From: Microdochium bolleyi
Taxonomy: Eukaryota; Ascomycota; Sordariomycetes; Xylariales; Microdochiaceae
Length of the DNA stretch: 52,605 nucleotides
NCBI GenBank assembly: GCA_001566295.1
Contig: KQ964296.1
Coordinates: 1 to 52,605 of the forward strand
Direction of reading: 5' to 3'
Shown here: in pieces, positions 20,729 to 32,536 of the stretch
Layout: every line of letters begins with the position of its first letter
Position numbering within the stretch: position 1 is the first letter of the stretch
Notes under the pieces: model-generated
What the model saw: the letters and a program-made list of their open reading frames with translations, nothing else
What the model was told of the DNA's origin: nothing
Database searches by the model: none
Made by a program: the position numbers and the translations under genes

Positions 20729-23508
20729 CGTACAGCAGTACCATTACTGGCTTGGAGGGGTGTCATGTCAATGAGTCCTTCGTCAGCCACAAAATCCCTG
20801 TTTGCGCTGACTTTGCCTGCCCAAACTTTCTGTAGTATGCACCTGGGCGGTTTGGTCCTATCGATCGCGTTTGGGAAGATAACCGCTTAGCAAAAGAGTC
20901 GCGCAATACGAGGTTCACTGGCTTACGCTTTCCCTCGTGGAACCCAAGCTTGTGCAGAGCCAGTGGAAGAATCAGACGAGCCTCTGAACCAGTTCCCCCT
21001 ACATTTCTCTAAGTGCGTGTGTAACTATTCTCAGTCCGTATTCGATCTCTGGCCATCAAGAGTGTGCTATTCATCGATTCCGTGTCGCACTATCTGACGA
21101 GACAGTTGATGGACGTGCGATATCCGATCTGAAGCAGTTCAGCAACAAATTTCGAATGCCAGGAGATTTTCGGCTGCACGCTTGGGTCGAACTACTTGTA
21201 TGTCGTCAAGATGCTGCGCAGTGCCTCCGACTCGACCCCGAATCCTTCATCGATGGGCTTAGCACTAGCGCCGATCTGCTCCCTGCTCCCGGGGACAGGT
21301 GCTTCACTGCTGGAAGTACTGGCAAGTCAGCACGCGGTTCCTTCTGCTTTCTACAAGGGTTCAATTCTTACCTTGACAAACGACCCCTTGGTCCTGCGCA
21401 CGAGCTGCTTGAGCTGCTGCGCCGTAGGGCTCGTAACAGCCGTCTTGACGGTGACGAGCAGGCCTAGAAGGGCCCCTTCATACTGCAGGCTGATGGTGAA
21501 TGGGTGCTCGACCTCGCTCTCGATGGGCCGTTGAGCCCGAGAGAAGCCGTTCATCGACTTGGGACGTCCGAAGAGCGCGAGGTCTGTTCGAAGCTGTGGC
21601 TAATTAGCCAACTGTACCAATTGTCTTTCGAATCACGATCGCGAACCCTTGCCAACCATGCACGCCCGGCGGGGCCCGATTGAATCAGGCCCTGATTTAG
21701 CGCAAGGCGCCAGTCGCGGTAGGCTTCCCTGGATCATAGGCTCTGTTGGAGGAACACTTCACATAACCTCTTCGCATGCCTGGCGTCTTCCTTCCGGTGC
21801 CCGAGCCCGACGTCACCCTGCCCCAGTTTGCATCGAGTCCCGATAGCGATAACTTGGACACCTCGAAGAGGTATGGCCTGGCCTGCCTTCTCGGAGACTC
21901 TGCCTCCATGACGCCGTCCACATCCGCCTCGACCGCTCCAACCCTCCATTCCGCCTGCTACTACCCACCTTCTGACTTGCTTGCTTCTTTGACCGGCCTG
22001 CTTGCCTGGCCCCGTCTGCCCCCATCCTCCGTCCGTGACCTCTTCGTCATTGGTTGTCCGACGAGCCTGTGCTGACCCTGGTGGAGATACCGACGATGTT
22101 GGCGGTAAAATACAGTAATGACACGACATGCCAGTCGCTGACTTCCGTCCCGGGGGGGGGGGGGGGGGGGGCAACATACGGCCACAGACTGCCCAGCAGT
22201 CAATCGCCCGCCCACATCAAATTGCCCTGAATGGCAATTCCCATCGTCAACTCATTCCACCGCCTTCAAGGCCAAGGTAGCGTCGAGACCCTATAGGGTC
22301 TTCCCTCCGGCCCTCCGGGCGTAACAACTCCATGCCATGCCCTCAAGGCCGCTTTGTACTGGGACAAGGGGCTCGCGACAATACCGGGGCAGACCACAAT
22401 TGTAATATGAGAGTAAGGGGCGAGCCGGATGACCTACAAAAACATGGAGTGCTTACGTGCGGCTGTACATGGCATGAAGTCAAGCTTTACGGTGCATGAG
22501 GTCTGGCTTATTGTACTATCGGATCTGGTGTAGAATAGGATATCCCACGTATGACGAGGGTTGACTTCGCACGTGCCTGAAACAGTTGTCCTCCCTCGTG
22601 AACACCCTGACGACCTCCCTGGGTGGCTGGATTGAGCAACTGCATCCAGGGGCTGGGCAGAGCCACCGTCGGCGAGGCTGGTGCTGGTGGGACACGTGGC
22701 GGCGTCGCCCGCATGTGTCTTTGGAGGTGAGATGGAAGAACTGACAGGAGACGCGCCGAGGCGCGGCAGCCAGGGGTTGCTGCGCGGGGACCTCTCGGCG
22801 CTGGCCTCCCCCTTATCTCCAAAGGAGTGTTGGGGTAGCAAGTCACCAGGACTTGCCTATCGCAATCTCTTCTGCTTCCTCGTCCTGGACGGCAGAGGCG
22901 GCGCCCACATCCTCGATGGGAATGACGTTCCAATCATACTCTGGTTCCGGCCATCAACACCCGACTGCGAGCCAAGCCGGCGAGACCGACGGAAGTCGTT
23001 GTTTGTGTTGATTACTTTGCCGGGTGCCCTCTTGACTCAGACTAGAGATGCACGGGCTCTACCAAGACTGGAGGCTATGACGCGGTCTACCGGGTAGTGG
23101 CCAGGAGTCGAGGCGCGAGGAGAGACCGAGTGCGGCGACGGTGCAAGGAAGGGATCAAAGAGTGACTGCGGCGAACCTCCTAGGTTGACCGTGAGGGAGA
23201 AGAAGCAGCTGAGAGATGAGGGGAAGGAATCTCGGTCTAGGTAGACAAATCCACCCGCCAGTCGAGGAAGACGGGCGTGGCGATGGGTTTCGCAGTAGTC
23301 ACTTGGCCTCAAACAGTTACGGCGGGGCAGTCCAACTAGGAGCTGGCTGTTCTGCATGTCTTACGACGGTCACCCCCACGTGCCGATAAGATGGTGCAAG
23401 TCCGATGGCCGACTTGGAGGTTCTTGATGTCAATAAATAGACCATGAAGGGCTCGCAAGACGTCCGGATTACCATGCAACCCATATTTCTCTCCTCCCAT
23501 CACTTATC
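20729..23508. other. Long region without a recognised gene
   Basis: About 2.8 kb. Many open frames exist because the DNA between 21.7 and 23.1 kb is GC-rich, but none shows a family motif. A frame at 22508-22933 (minus) and its antisense at 22681-23097 are Arg/Pro-rich and look like composition artefacts. A G20 run lies at 22152-22171. Confidence 0.4.
22152..22171. repeat. Poly-G tract (20 G)
   Basis: Twenty consecutive G residues on the plus strand. Such a run is rare in fungal DNA and can be a true homopolymer capable of quadruplex formation or an assembly/sequencing artefact. Confidence 0.9.
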
Positions 23509-23963
23509 ATGGCTCTCCTCTGCTGCAACGGGCTCAGCACCTACCGTCCTCTCCGGATTGACCACGAGTCCAAGTTCGACATGTTCAAGGCCTGGGCGGC
23601 CTACCCTCGTGAGACGAGCCCTAGGGGTGATGTCCAGATTAGCCCAAGCAGCTTCATCATCCAGCTCGTCCGCCAGGTCAACTTCGGGCCTATCGAAGCC
23701 AAGCGTTACTTTGGCTCTGACGGGGACGGAGGCTTCGTCGAGGTGCGGGAGCAGGACATCATCAACGCCAACTTCCGCAAGGTCAACTCGTACGTATTTC
23801 AATCTGAGCATAAGACAGGCTTTCTGACTGTGCCAGTTACAAAAACTTCAAGTGCGCCGCGCACAGCAAGTTCTACGAGTTCAATCTGTATCAGAGGGAC
23901 CCTGTGAACATGCATCACTGGCGCGCGGACGTGGCGCGTCCAGCTAGCGAGATCGACCTCTGA
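23509..23963 (+). CDS. Small hypothetical protein (135 aa), two exons
   Basis: Exon 1 23509-23789 starts MALLCCNGLSTYRPLRI. An intron with GTACGT..TGCCAG (23790-23836) joins in frame to exon 2 (23837-23963), which encodes YKNFKCAAHSKFYEFNLYQRD and ends at TGA. The intron removal keeps phase and the joined sequence is homogeneous, which supports a real gene. The protein has no signal peptide or membrane segment and mixes basic and aromatic residues; a beta-rich small fold is plausible. I recognise no family. It is isolated in a gene-poor stretch. Confidence 0.6.
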
Positions 23964-26509
23964 TAGGCCGTCAAGGCGACTGGATTCTTTCATTCTACGT
24001 CTGTATTTATTAGTCAAAATCGACTTCACGATGATTTTCCATCATGCATGCCACTTAGACACCTTAATACACAACTCGCTTCGTACCATTCTCTTCGAAA
24101 AGCCCTGATCAGAAGAAACCTTAAGATTGCTGCACCCTCAATTGTGTGGCACGGTTACCCCAAGTGAGCTCAGCTATTGGCCTGTCTATGTACAAAGTCA
24201 CCGAGCGCAATGCTCTCTTCCTTACTCCCTTCCTCTCATGTCTGACCTGTTATCACCACTGTGCTGTACCGCGTGGCTGGTCCACGTAGAACACCAGCTC
24301 TCACTATCATCCCTGGTACCGCGCTAGCGTATCCCAGAATCCGCCAAAGTCGCCTGCCGAAGGCGACGCGGAGCCGGGCGCCAGAGTCGAGGAGCAGCTG
24401 TGTACACTGGTCCATGCCGTAGAAGTAGCACCATACCGTAGCTAATCGACAAATACTTGGTGCGATGGAAGTGACTGCTAAGATCCCAATCTCATTTCAA
24501 TGCCGTGGAGTGTTGCTGCCTCCGATCAGGAGCCCTTGAAGCGACGATGCACATTTTTGGGATTGACCGGAGCAGTTCACTCAGTCCAGTGCCAGGCTCC
24601 AAACTGGTGTTTCCGGGCCGGCCAGAATTGTTGGGGCTATTTTACAGCTGACCGAACCCTTCAATCTGTGGCATCTGTCGTGTATCCTTCAGCAGCTATT
24701 TCCCCAATCATTGGTCATCACCATGGCTAACCTATCCACCAAGAAACGTGTCCGAAACGAGGAGAACCTCGACAGATAATGCAAGGGAGCCGCGGAGCGA
24801 TTTGTGGCATGATAAGCAAGAAGTGTGGCGCACGCGCGTACATACAGGTGTGCTGGAAGGGAGGGCACTGTGAGTACACATCCCGCGACGAGACTCGCTG
24901 GCCAATGACAAGGGATGTAGAAAACATCAATCCCTTGATCAATCAATGGTCTCCAGCACCATTCGTGAAACGACCGCCATCAAGCTCTAACTTGAAAGCC
25001 ACACCGGCGCCGCCAGGGAAGTAGCTCGAATCAGCGAGCAGCTAGTGGAGCTAATACTGGCTGAGGATGGATGGACTGCGAGGGATTGATAGCATGAGAG
25101 GGGGACTTGGAGACAGCGTTTTCGATGGACGAAGGAAGTGGCAGGGCCGCGGCGCATGTACTACGATATTCGTGCTGTGCTCTTTGCAGTCCCTTGCGAC
25201 TTGGTGGGGCCACGCCACACACGGGTGCAAGCTCAGATGCTACCAACGTAATGCTAGGCTGGGCGGCCTGGCCTGCGGACTGGCTAGCGTTTTGAACGCA
25301 ATCCCCAACCCCCTTCGCATATGTACTGTAGCAGCGCGTCTACCCATTGCGTGGTCCATTCTCGTGATCCAATTTGTACGGATGTTCAAATCCTATAGAG
25401 ATGTTCTCGTTGATGGAAATTAGTTCACAATACTGATGTCGTAAGAGATATACAATATTATCCAAGCCTACTGCTGAATGAAGCCTGTTCCATCTTAGTT
25501 ATATGGCAAGAATCCCTCCGGGCCCAGATGTGCCGCGCTTCGGCGCTGCTGGCCATATACTTTGCCGTTTCCACTAGTAGCCCAGAACTGTACAGCCCAG
25601 GCCAGAGCATGGCCTATTCTCGGTGGTAGCGTGCCTCTTCTTCTAAGTCCGTTCCATGCCGATGACTTCGCCACCACATGGCCACGGTCACTACTCAGAG
25701 ATGAATCTGAGCTTTGACTCAACCCTCGCAATGCGTTTGATCTGCTGCGTGACCGCGGCCTCGGTGTCAATGATGTCTATGGTCATGGCTGCGAGTGCAC
25801 CGTTTGCCGTTTGGAGTTGCATCTGCAGGTCTTTGAGTTATGCCTCGAGAGTGCCCATCCTCTTGCTGTAGACTGTCCCCAGCTTTCCGAGACAAAGGAG
25901 TCCGTCTGAGTACAACGACTCGTTCGGCGCTTGGCTTACTAGCATAAAAGACACAGACCAAGGCAAGGGGCACAAGGTATGCGGCCGCTCTTTTCTTCTT
26001 TCTAAGACTTCTGGAGTTGACTCATCACTGCCCCCCTGAGTGTGAAGACTTACCCAATCGTTTCGGTTGCTTCAATGCAGGAGGCTGACCAAAATGACTG
26101 GTCTAACGCGACCTAACCTTAGTGACCAAGACATGCATATTTCTTCCCGCATCCAGATGGAGGAGGCCGAGCAGACACACAGCAGAAGTGAGACCCTATG
26201 AATCAGAAACGCCTTCTTGCCAACACGTCTTGTCCCCATGGTGCAATCGGGCTCGCAGTGCCACCAGTCCCTGATTGAACCTAGGCTGAAATGTTGACCA
26301 ATGCTGGGCTCAAGTAAAAGAGCAGTGATAGCCCTCAAGAAGAATTCAACGACAGCTTTCAACCTCTCGCTATTGCTTCCTCACTTCCCAGGTCTTCAAG
26401 CAACAACTACATCTCATTGTCCGCAGATTCTTTCTTTCGTTGAGTACTAGACATCTGCACGATCCAACGTCAACACTTCCTCCCAGCACTGTGCGATTAG
26501 CCGCCCAGA
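23964..26509. other. Long region without a recognised gene
   Basis: About 2.5 kb. Short open frames on both strands (for example 25067-25423 and 25495-25973) lack motifs and flank no intron signals that would join them. The right end must hold the promoter of the SNTX/GTPase gene. Confidence 0.4.
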
Positions 26510-29500
26510 ATGGCTGGTCGTGTCCAACGACCCGCCCTGGGTCAGAACGTCCCTTTGGGCACACTGTACAACGCTCGACTGGACTGCTTCTTGCCATCAA
26601 GCCTGCATCACCACGGCACTCTTGTCCCAAGCAGCATGCACCATGAGGCTCAGGATAGCCAGCCATACACGAAGACTACATATCAAGACAGCCTCAAGGC
26701 CCGGTGTGAGCTACTAGCGATGACGAGCGACATGGCCGCAAGTCATCTCGCAGGCTTGCTGACACCCTTGGGGTCGTCCAGCTACATTTCCGAACCACCA
26801 ACAGACCCAGCCCTACCTGCAGGGGCTCTTTCGACAACTTTTGCCACATCTCAAACCCGACTTCAGCTTGGCGGCAACGATCATGCGGCTTGGCTTGACT
26901 CTGAAGCATTCGACTGTGGTGATGCTACACACGTCGTTGCCTCCATTCAATGGGGCTTGCAAAGCATTGTCACGGTCAAGCTTCGTGGCACCCCTGTCAA
27001 CGGAGTCCTCACTGCGCACAACACAAGTGTACTAGAAGCTCTGGAGACTTTAAAACAAGTTTTCGGTCGCTCCAACTCGACCGATAGGAGCATCCTTCAA
27101 GCCTGCAATAGCAGTTTTTACAATCTTCACGCGTTCTCAGATGCTATTGATGATGTGGGGATCACTCTGGACAACCTTGAGGAGGCTTTCAACCATTTGA
27201 GTCTGCTCCCCCTTCACATCAAGCATGAGTACGGAGGGAAAGGTCTTCCCCTCACATATACGCTCCTCCCACTTGACACGGTGGCCTTGTGTCTCGACAT
27301 CGGTGGGCCTGCATTGCCTCCCACCATTACAATTCCACGCAAGATGGCCGACAGGTTTCTCGAACTTTACGACGACTTTCTTGCCGCTTTGTTTCGTTGC
27401 TATGAACACCACCGTTTCGCTAAGAAAAAGCGCCTGTTCCTAGGGGAGCACGCCTTTCAGTGGTCCGACAGAAGCATCAATACTCTTGAGAATGCGATTA
27501 CACTTTTCTCGGCCCGGTTTGCCGAAACTTTGAACGTGGTTCGAACTGGACAGAGTGATCTTCAGAGTCTTGCATCTCTGTATGAAAGCCTTGTGGAATT
27601 CTCGCGTGAGATCCCAAACTTCACGGAACTGCAGCGCTGCGCAGTTGCCAAGGTCGAGATGCTTGAGTCATTCGAAACCATGGGAGTCGAATACTTCGGC
27701 TTCAATGGTTGCGAGTTCAGTTGGGCGGACCTCCGGAACTGATACGTCCTCATCTTCAACACCAGCAGCACGCAAGACCAAGCTGCGTGGAAAGAGAATC
27801 AGAGACTGTTCCACGATCTGCTCCAACGAGGTGATGCCAGCGATCGCGGTGCGTTTGCAATTGTGGACGCAGAGGCCACCGGGTCAAGTGTAGACATCCC
27901 ACACATCGTCCACATCAAGGAGGGAAAAGTGCTCTCCAAAGATGTGCTTGCCGACGCCAAGTTTGCTGAGTCCCATGCGCTGGTTTCGTGCTTTGCCCGA
28001 AGCGAAGTCGAGCCTTTCGATCAACTTCCGATCAAGCGATATCAAGTCAACATTCCATGCCAAGCATGTGGCACTAAGGAGAGCTGCGATTGGCTTTGTG
28101 ACACCTGCCATGGCCCTTTGCATTTTGGTGTCGCTGACGAGCATTTGTATTGCGATTGCGGCAAATCACCCCATCGAAATTACCGCTTCAAGTGCAATGG
28201 TGTTCAGCACGGTAATAATTTCACACGGTTCAAGTCCAAGGCTCTACTCAAGGCTCTACGGGCCCTCAGTGGCACAGATGACATCAACATTCTCATCCTT
28301 GGGGAGACCGGGGTTGGGAAGAGCACTTTCATCAATGCCTTTCTAAACTATCTCACTTACAACACGCTCGATGAAGCCAAGAGTGCTAGTACACTGGAGG
28401 CAATCATTCCTTGCAAATTCACCACACAAATCATGGACCGCAGTCAGCCTGACAAGCCCATTGAGGAGGTGAAGATCTGCGTTGGTGATAGAGATGACGA
28501 ACAAGATGGCAGCATGGGCAATTCGGCGACACAGCAGACCGCAGTCTATCCCATCATCGTGGGAAATCGCACCATCAGGTTGATTGATACCCCTGGCATT
28601 GGGGACACCCGGGGGCATTCTTTCGACAAGAAGAACATGGCTGATATTCTTGACACACTCAAGAGCTATGATGAGCTCCACGGCATTCTTCTCCTCGTCA
28701 AGTCGAACAATGCGCGCTTGACGGTCACCTTCAATTTCTGTGTCAAAGAGCTGCTAGTGCACTTGCACCGCAGCGCAACCGAAAACATGGCATTCGCTTT
28801 CACCAATACGCACATATCCAATTACACCCCCGGGGACACATACGGCCCACTAACAGCTCTATTGGCGAAGCATGGCGATGTCGGCCTCTCGCTGAAGATC
28901 CCGACGACGTACTGTTTTGACAGCGAGAGTTTCCGATACCTTGCTGCATACAAGCAAGGCCACCCACTCTCCAATGAGGACGACTTTCGTCGAAGCTGGG
29001 TGCATTCTCGTGACGAGTCCCACCGACTTGTTGAGTACTTCTCGACTAGGACACCACACCAGATCAAGAACACGGTGAGCCTACATGGCGCCCGTCAAGC
29101 GATTGCGGATCTGATCAAGCCCATGGCAGAGATCTCTAGCCTCATCTGCGACAACATCGCTTTGACGAAAGATCGCCAGCAGGACCTGGCCAGCTCGCAT
29201 CTCACTGGCACTGCTCTGCGGCGTAAGCTGCAGGTCATGAAAAGATGCCTCCGCACAAAGACTCTGGACAAGCCTCGAACCGTGTGCACAGACGCAGCTT
29301 GCATTGACTTCGAGGACGATGGCACCGGAGAGAAGCGCACCAACTACAAGACCCACTGCCACCCCGTTTGCTATGTCTCAGGCATCAGCACAGATGCAGT
29401 CGCTTACCCAGGGCTCATCCAGTGCGCAGCCTTTGGCGGAAAGGATCGATGCATGCACTGCTCTCACCACTGGAATGTGCACATGCACGTCTTGTACGAG

Positions 29501-30352
29501 CTGGAGGAGTACATGAAACAAGTCACCGATCCAGAAATCGAAAGACAGCTGCAGAAGAACGCAAACGACGTGACAATCCGAGAAACTGCTGTCGAGCAAG
29601 CCGAGCGCACAATCGAGGAGTACCGCATCGAGCACAAGATTGTGCAAGAGGCCGCGGCACAGTTCGCTGTCTTCCTACGCAAGCACGCCATGGCCACACA
29701 CAACGACGCGACGCTGGCTTACCTAGATATGCTGATCCGCAACGAGGAGGCCAAGATTGCAGCCGGAGGAAACTCGCGTCAACGACAGCGCCTCAAAGAC
29801 CTCGAGGACGACAAGGCCCGACACATCGAGCTCACGGACATTCTGATGGCTTTAGAAAATGGCGCCCTCGCCATGGGAGCTAACTCGGCCAACCTCGATG
29901 TGTTGGACGACGAGCGGGACGTGGCAGACCTGGAGAACAAGCTGTACAGCCTTAAGCACTTCGGCGATGTCCTGCGAGCAGTCAAGAATGGCATTTCTAT
30001 TGCGCACGAGACGACAAACCGGGAGCGGCCTCACCGCGTGCCGAACAAGTCGGCCTCGTTGCGCCTGAGTCAACACGCCAATTCAGCTCTTCTGACTCGA
30101 GTAAGTTAACTTGCACAAGAACTGAGCTACTCTGCGAATGATGGCCTGCTCTGCTGACACGTTGTGGAAAAATCGCAGACTTACGACAAAGACTTCCCCC
30201 CGTTAGCTGCGGCGGGAGAAGTATCGAAAACTCAGCCTGCCCAATATGAACGTGGCTCCCAACCAGGTTCTGCCAATGCACCAAAAGGCAAGAAGACGAA
30301 GGGCCGATCCATCATTGATGGATTCATGGATCTTGTGAAAGGTGGCCTATGA
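26510..30352 (+). CDS. SNTX-like plus AIG1-type GTPase protein, interrupted by one in-frame TGA
   Basis: Exon 1 26510-30100, intron GTAAGT..CGCAG (30101-30178), exon 2 30179-30352; about 1250 codons. The N-terminus (PALGQNVPLGTLYNARLD) matches the stonustoxin/SNTX-type perforin-related domain. A helical domain follows (to about residue 400), then a thioredoxin-like strand YVLIFNTSS, a cysteine-rich zinc-binding stretch (CQACG, CDTCHG, CDCGK), and a G domain with G1 GETGVGKST (about residue 598) and G3 DTPGIGD. A second Cys/His cluster (CMHCSHHWNVH) and long coiled coils complete it. TGA at 27740-27742 sits between the helical and thioredoxin-like parts. The frame is the same on both sides, so it is a point nonsense unless read through. 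A 51-nt GT..AG intron (GTTCAG..ACCAG) could skip it but would delete the conserved strand. Probably a cytosolic immune- or stress-type NTPase; its role in fungi is unknown. Confidence 0.78.
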
Positions 30353-31199
30353 GCGGCTGACCAAGAATGCATGAAAGCCGGCGATCAAGTAATCTGGTGT
30401 GACGCCGCCTCAAGCTAGAGAGGATTTGAGCGAGCAGATTTTAGAGGGCTTTCACGTGAGGCATTTTCCGGCCCTGTTGTCGTGTCCTGGCAAAGAACTA
30501 GAATTCCAATACAGTATATTTCCTTAACTGTTTCGAGTGCGCTTTACCAACTCGAATGACAAAATAATTCATCACTACAGCAAGGTTTGGACGTGAAATA
30601 TTAGGTTAGGCTCAGAAAAACATTGTACTCACAGCCGGCGATGCGCCCCCAGAAATTGCATGTCATAACTTTGCACCTTAAGTCCTGATATCCCTGCAAA
30701 CTTAGAGTTACCCTAATCATAATTCTGATCATGTCTGCCATAGAAGAGGACTAGACACCGTGCACACTCATTGCCAAAGTCAGCAATGTCACGACGGAAA
30801 AATAAACTACGACATGAGAGACTTTTCATCGTTAGACTGAGAGTCCTGTCTCATCTCTCTGCGCTCATATTCTTGCAGCCTCGATAGAGAGCACATTACG
30901 GAGAAGGATTCTGTGAAAATTAGCCATGGTAGGCAGAACTTGATTATACACTGCATCCAAAGTCATAATCAAATCAAGGCCTCAACGACACAAGATGCAA
31001 TCCGTACACTTGAGTTTCAAGTTTGTGTTTCGCTCATGGCAACGGATTTATTCATGTTCGCCAAGAGGCGAGAGTCTCTTCAATAAAATCTCGAACCAAA
31101 CCATTTGAGTTAGGATGAGGGGCGCTTAATATGACATTCTCACGGCAGATACGTGGATTTGAGTGTAATTTAATGTCAAGCTGTACTCTCCTCGTGCTT
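30353..31199. other. Intergenic between the GTPase gene and the ATPase remnant
   Basis: AT-rich, no recognisable gene. It contains the 3' flank of the GTPase gene. Confidence 0.45.
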
Positions 31200-32183
31200 A
31201 CCTCTCTAGCTCTTGTTTCAGCTTGACGACAGAAACATCGTTTCCCTCATTGTCCTTCTCGACCTCGAGACCAAAGTCCACCAGGGATTGTCCTTCATTC
31301 ATGTCATGGTTTCCAGCAAATACTCATTGGTCAGCTTGAGCCCTTTTTCCTGACAGCGATCAAGCTGCAAGACCCTGTTTCCGTGATGTATTCGCTAGTC
31401 GCTAGTGCTCTTGAGACGGCAGCGTCGCGCTTGATCACCAGGCGGACGTCACCGAACAAGGAACTGTTTTGCTATACGGAAGTGACGACTGGGTAGCAAC
31501 GACCTGCACACAAGGACTGCCTGCTCGCCTAGATGCCTGAGACGAACGGAATGGAACCGTCAATCCGGCCAACAAGTGGTACCTGCAACTGTTAGTCATG
31601 ATTGACCAGTACAGACTATTCCCATATCGAAGAGAGACCAAAGAAATTGACATCGAAGTACAAAAGCGACTCATAGTGAATGCAGACAAGCAAACTTCTC
31701 TCAACTTCCTTGACGGCTGCTCGCCAAGTCTATGCTTCGTCGGGTCCACATAAGTCCACTACTGCCCCATCAAGAACATTGGATGCAATGATGAAGATGG
31801 GCTTCAAGCAGTTGACCATCCGACAGCTGCGGCGGTCCTAGTAATCGCCTTTACTAATGTTTCATCATATCAGTTTTGAGGCATGCATTTGCCTTTAAAA
31901 ATTCGAACATAGCTCTCTCAAATGTGATCAGGAATGGCTCTCGAATATCGTTGCTAGTTTTCTCAAATTCATCCAGGAACACGATAAAATCCTGCCCACT
32001 GTTGGCAGCGAGTAAGTTGTCCAATGCCAACCATTCTTCGTATCCTTGGAATGGACGGGGTGATCTGTAGAGCTCCCTAATGTCCGAATACCCAATGCAA
32101 TCGATGAGCTCGCGGGAAAGCTTCATCATGTGGCCGAGCTTGTTGGCTCGGCGCAGGTAGTATCTTTGCACAATGTTAAGCAT
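31200..32183 (-). pseudogene. Degenerate paralogue of the ankyrin/Clp-type AAA+ ATPase
   Basis: Blocks on the minus strand match the intact ATPase gene upstream in the same order. VQRYYLRRANKLG matches VQRYYLERATKLK, and a Walker B block DFIVFLDEFEKTSNDI matches VVFLDEFEKTTKDI. Then come RLGEQPSRKLREVCLSAF (LGKKLSKALRQAFLARF), VGRIDGSIPFV (TGRITDFVPFL) and SLFGDVRLVIKRDAAVSRALA (PLLGDIRLKIHHDGAVCRTLA), in three frames with stops. The segment with the Walker A loop is deleted: the text jumps from the pre-ATPase helix to just before Walker B. It is a dead tandem copy. Confidence 0.78.
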
Positions 32184-32536
32184 GCATCCGCGGTCTCTTG
32201 CATCCCAAACGGGCCAAGTGAGACGAAACTGCGGACGAGCACCCGGTCAATACTGTGTTTTTAATGATGCCCTTTTGTTCGTTTGTGCAGCCAATGAAGT
32301 TACCGCGGTCCGCGATGCGGACAGAACTCACCGCCTGCACGGACTCTGAGTGGCAGGAGCAGGCTGGAGTCTCGTTTCGCTTGGACGACCTGCCGAAGCA
32401 TGCCTGATTCGTCACGAGCACATTGTGCAGACTTTCAATCAAGGAAGCAAAACGACATCTGGATAGAACAGGTTGCATGAATCTAGCTGCAACATCATTT
32501 GGAATCGTAATGTGGCATGGAGATCTCTCATAACCC
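32184..32536. other. Spacer between the two ATPase copies
   Basis: About 350 nt; a minus-strand open frame here shows no similarity to the ATPase and no motif. Confidence 0.4.

Noticed and set aside
22508..22933. GC-rich minus-strand frame and its antisense at 22681-23097
   Set aside because: Arg/Pro-rich composition in both directions, no motif and no splice structure.
10009..25988. NotI sites (GCGGCCGC) at about 10009, 15199, 20246 and 25981 with roughly 5-kb spacing
   Set aside because: Spacings are unequal (about 5.2, 5.0 and 5.7 kb) and the flanks are unrelated; treated as coincidence.
29368..29883. 171-codon plus-strand open frame
   Set aside because: Arg/His-rich second-frame shadow of the GTPase coiled-coil region.
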